DNA from: Adineta vaga
Taxonomy: Eukaryota; Rotifera
Reading direction: 5' to 3'
Length of the DNA stretch: 64,000 nt
NCBI GenBank assembly: GCA_021613535.1
Contig: CP075495.1
Coordinates: forward strand, 3,534,001 to 3,598,000
The notes under the pieces were generated by a model. The model ran no database searches. It was not told the DNA's origin and worked only from the letters and a program-made list of their open reading frames with translations. Below are positions 63,223-64,000 of the stretch, piece by piece. Both the position numbers and the translations under genes were made by a program. Numbering within the stretch: the stretch's first letter is position 1; each line of letters starts with the position of its first letter.

Positions 63223-64000
63223 GCGTTTTCTTTAACCATAAAAGGATGTAATAGTAAAGTAATAAATAAAACAACTTTATCAGTTGTATTATCATTGGTT
63301 GAAAAATCAACCTATCGATTTGTTACCAGACTTATTATTTAATTATTGACGTGAGCGACGCAAGCATGGTATCATTTCATATAGATTCTCGAATGCAAGA
63401 TGCAACATAGTCATTCATAAATACGATAAACAGTTCTATTCTAAACAAATATTAAAATAAAATTAAGAGTATATATTTTAAATGTATATATTCTCATTAA
63501 GGTTTTCGTCAACGGAAAAAATGAATCCTTTTTTTTTATTAGTATCGATCAGTTCCAATATAACGAAATAAATCAGTATTAGATTCAACTAGTATGTTTG
63601 ATCGTCTACTAGATTGGCAGCATAATGTGCAAAGAACAAATCAAAGTGATCGAGTTAGTCATGGAAATTTATCAGTTTCATGTTCATTCAAAACAGATTC
63701 ACGCACAATATGGCATTCCTACTTTCTTAACTATAAGAATATTTTCATCCTTACACTGTTAATCTACATTTATTTAACCAAAAAAAAGGATCGATATTAT
63801 CTTAATTAGAAATCCATTATTTTTGGAGTAAAAATTGATTAAAATTAGACTACATTATCATCCCTTGATCTAATCTATTAACAAGAAAAAAAACAAATAA
63901 ACAATCGAGAGTACGTATATACATACTGATGAATAAAACTCGAAGACATAAATCACGCTAAGAAAAAGATGTGCATTTCTACAAAATATCATTCAATTGT
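63223..64000. other. Window end, non-coding with a doubtful small ORF
   Basis: Upstream flank of the Rieske gene. A 71-codon + strand frame (63594-63809) starts MFDRLLDWQHNVQRTNQ and contains one hydrophobic segment (NIFILTLLIYIYL). It could be a small membrane protein or the first exon of a gene beyond the window, but nothing supports it further. The rest is AT-rich with nothing recognised. Confidence 0.3.

Noticed and set aside
63594-63809. 71-codon ATG frame with a hydrophobic segment
   Set aside because: Not promoted to a gene: too short, no family match, and no flanking splice evidence inside the window.

Overview
The window looks like nuclear DNA of a small invertebrate, most likely a bdelloid rotifer (inference). 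The DNA is AT-rich and gene-dense. Most genes are cut by GT-AG introns of about 45-70 nt, with a few as short as 34 nt. The content is animal: PAX6, a neuropeptide precursor, SLC35A and POMGNT1. It also includes a cellular RNA-dependent RNA polymerase, a microbial-type PARG, a choline-monooxygenase-like Rieske enzyme and intronless STELLO-family genes, a mixture that fits bdelloids. Exon chains were joined by hand from splice sites, reading frame and family knowledge. Where full exon lists are given, the frame closes exactly.

Layout. 0.2-9.7 kb: two RNA-biology genes on the + strand, a KH/DEAD-box helicase (DDX43-like) and a 1,616-residue RdRP whose catalytic motif is split by an intron. 9.7-13.2 kb: gene-poor, with a foldback repeat. 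13.2-18.6 kb: a tandem pair of single-exon STELLO (DUF288)-type membrane proteins, nearly identical in the middle and divergent at both ends. 19.2-19.7 kb (-): a precursor with four ASPRLGR units, predicted to yield an amidated PRL-type neuropeptide. 21.0-25.2 kb (+): closely packed microbial-type PARG, PAXX (end-joining factor) and NAE1 (NEDD8 E1 subunit), spaced like an operon. 25.9-28.9 kb: sigma-type GST, then a secreted glycosidase with a SUEL lectin domain inserted in its catalytic domain and an apparent late frameshift.

28.9-34.9 kb: a PAX6-type paired/homeodomain gene with broad non-coding flanks. 34.9-37.0 kb (-): an unrecognised single-pass membrane protein with a proline-rich tail. 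39-43.5 kb: three TMEM272-like four-span membrane proteins. 44.9-46.4 kb: a Golgi nucleotide-sugar transporter. 46.8-48.5 kb (-): a pentameric ligand-gated channel subunit lacking the Cys-loop cysteines. 48.9-50.5 kb (-): an unrecognised serine-rich protein. 51.2-51.8 kb (-): NR2C2AP with a textbook AT-AC (U12-type) intron. 51.9-57.4 kb (-): PITRM1 mitochondrial presequence protease, with a Q-rich gene nested antisense in one intron. 57.9-61.5 kb (-): POMGNT1-like glycosyltransferase with two stem domains. 61.9-63.2 kb (-): mitochondrial Rieske oxygenase of choline-monooxygenase type.

Functional themes. There is a possible small-RNA pair (DDX43 and RdRP) and a possible DNA-damage trio (PARG-like, PAXX, NAE1). 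Golgi glycosylation genes recur across the window (STELLO-like pair, SLC35A, POMGNT1). No tRNA, rRNA, CRISPR array or intact transposon was recognised.
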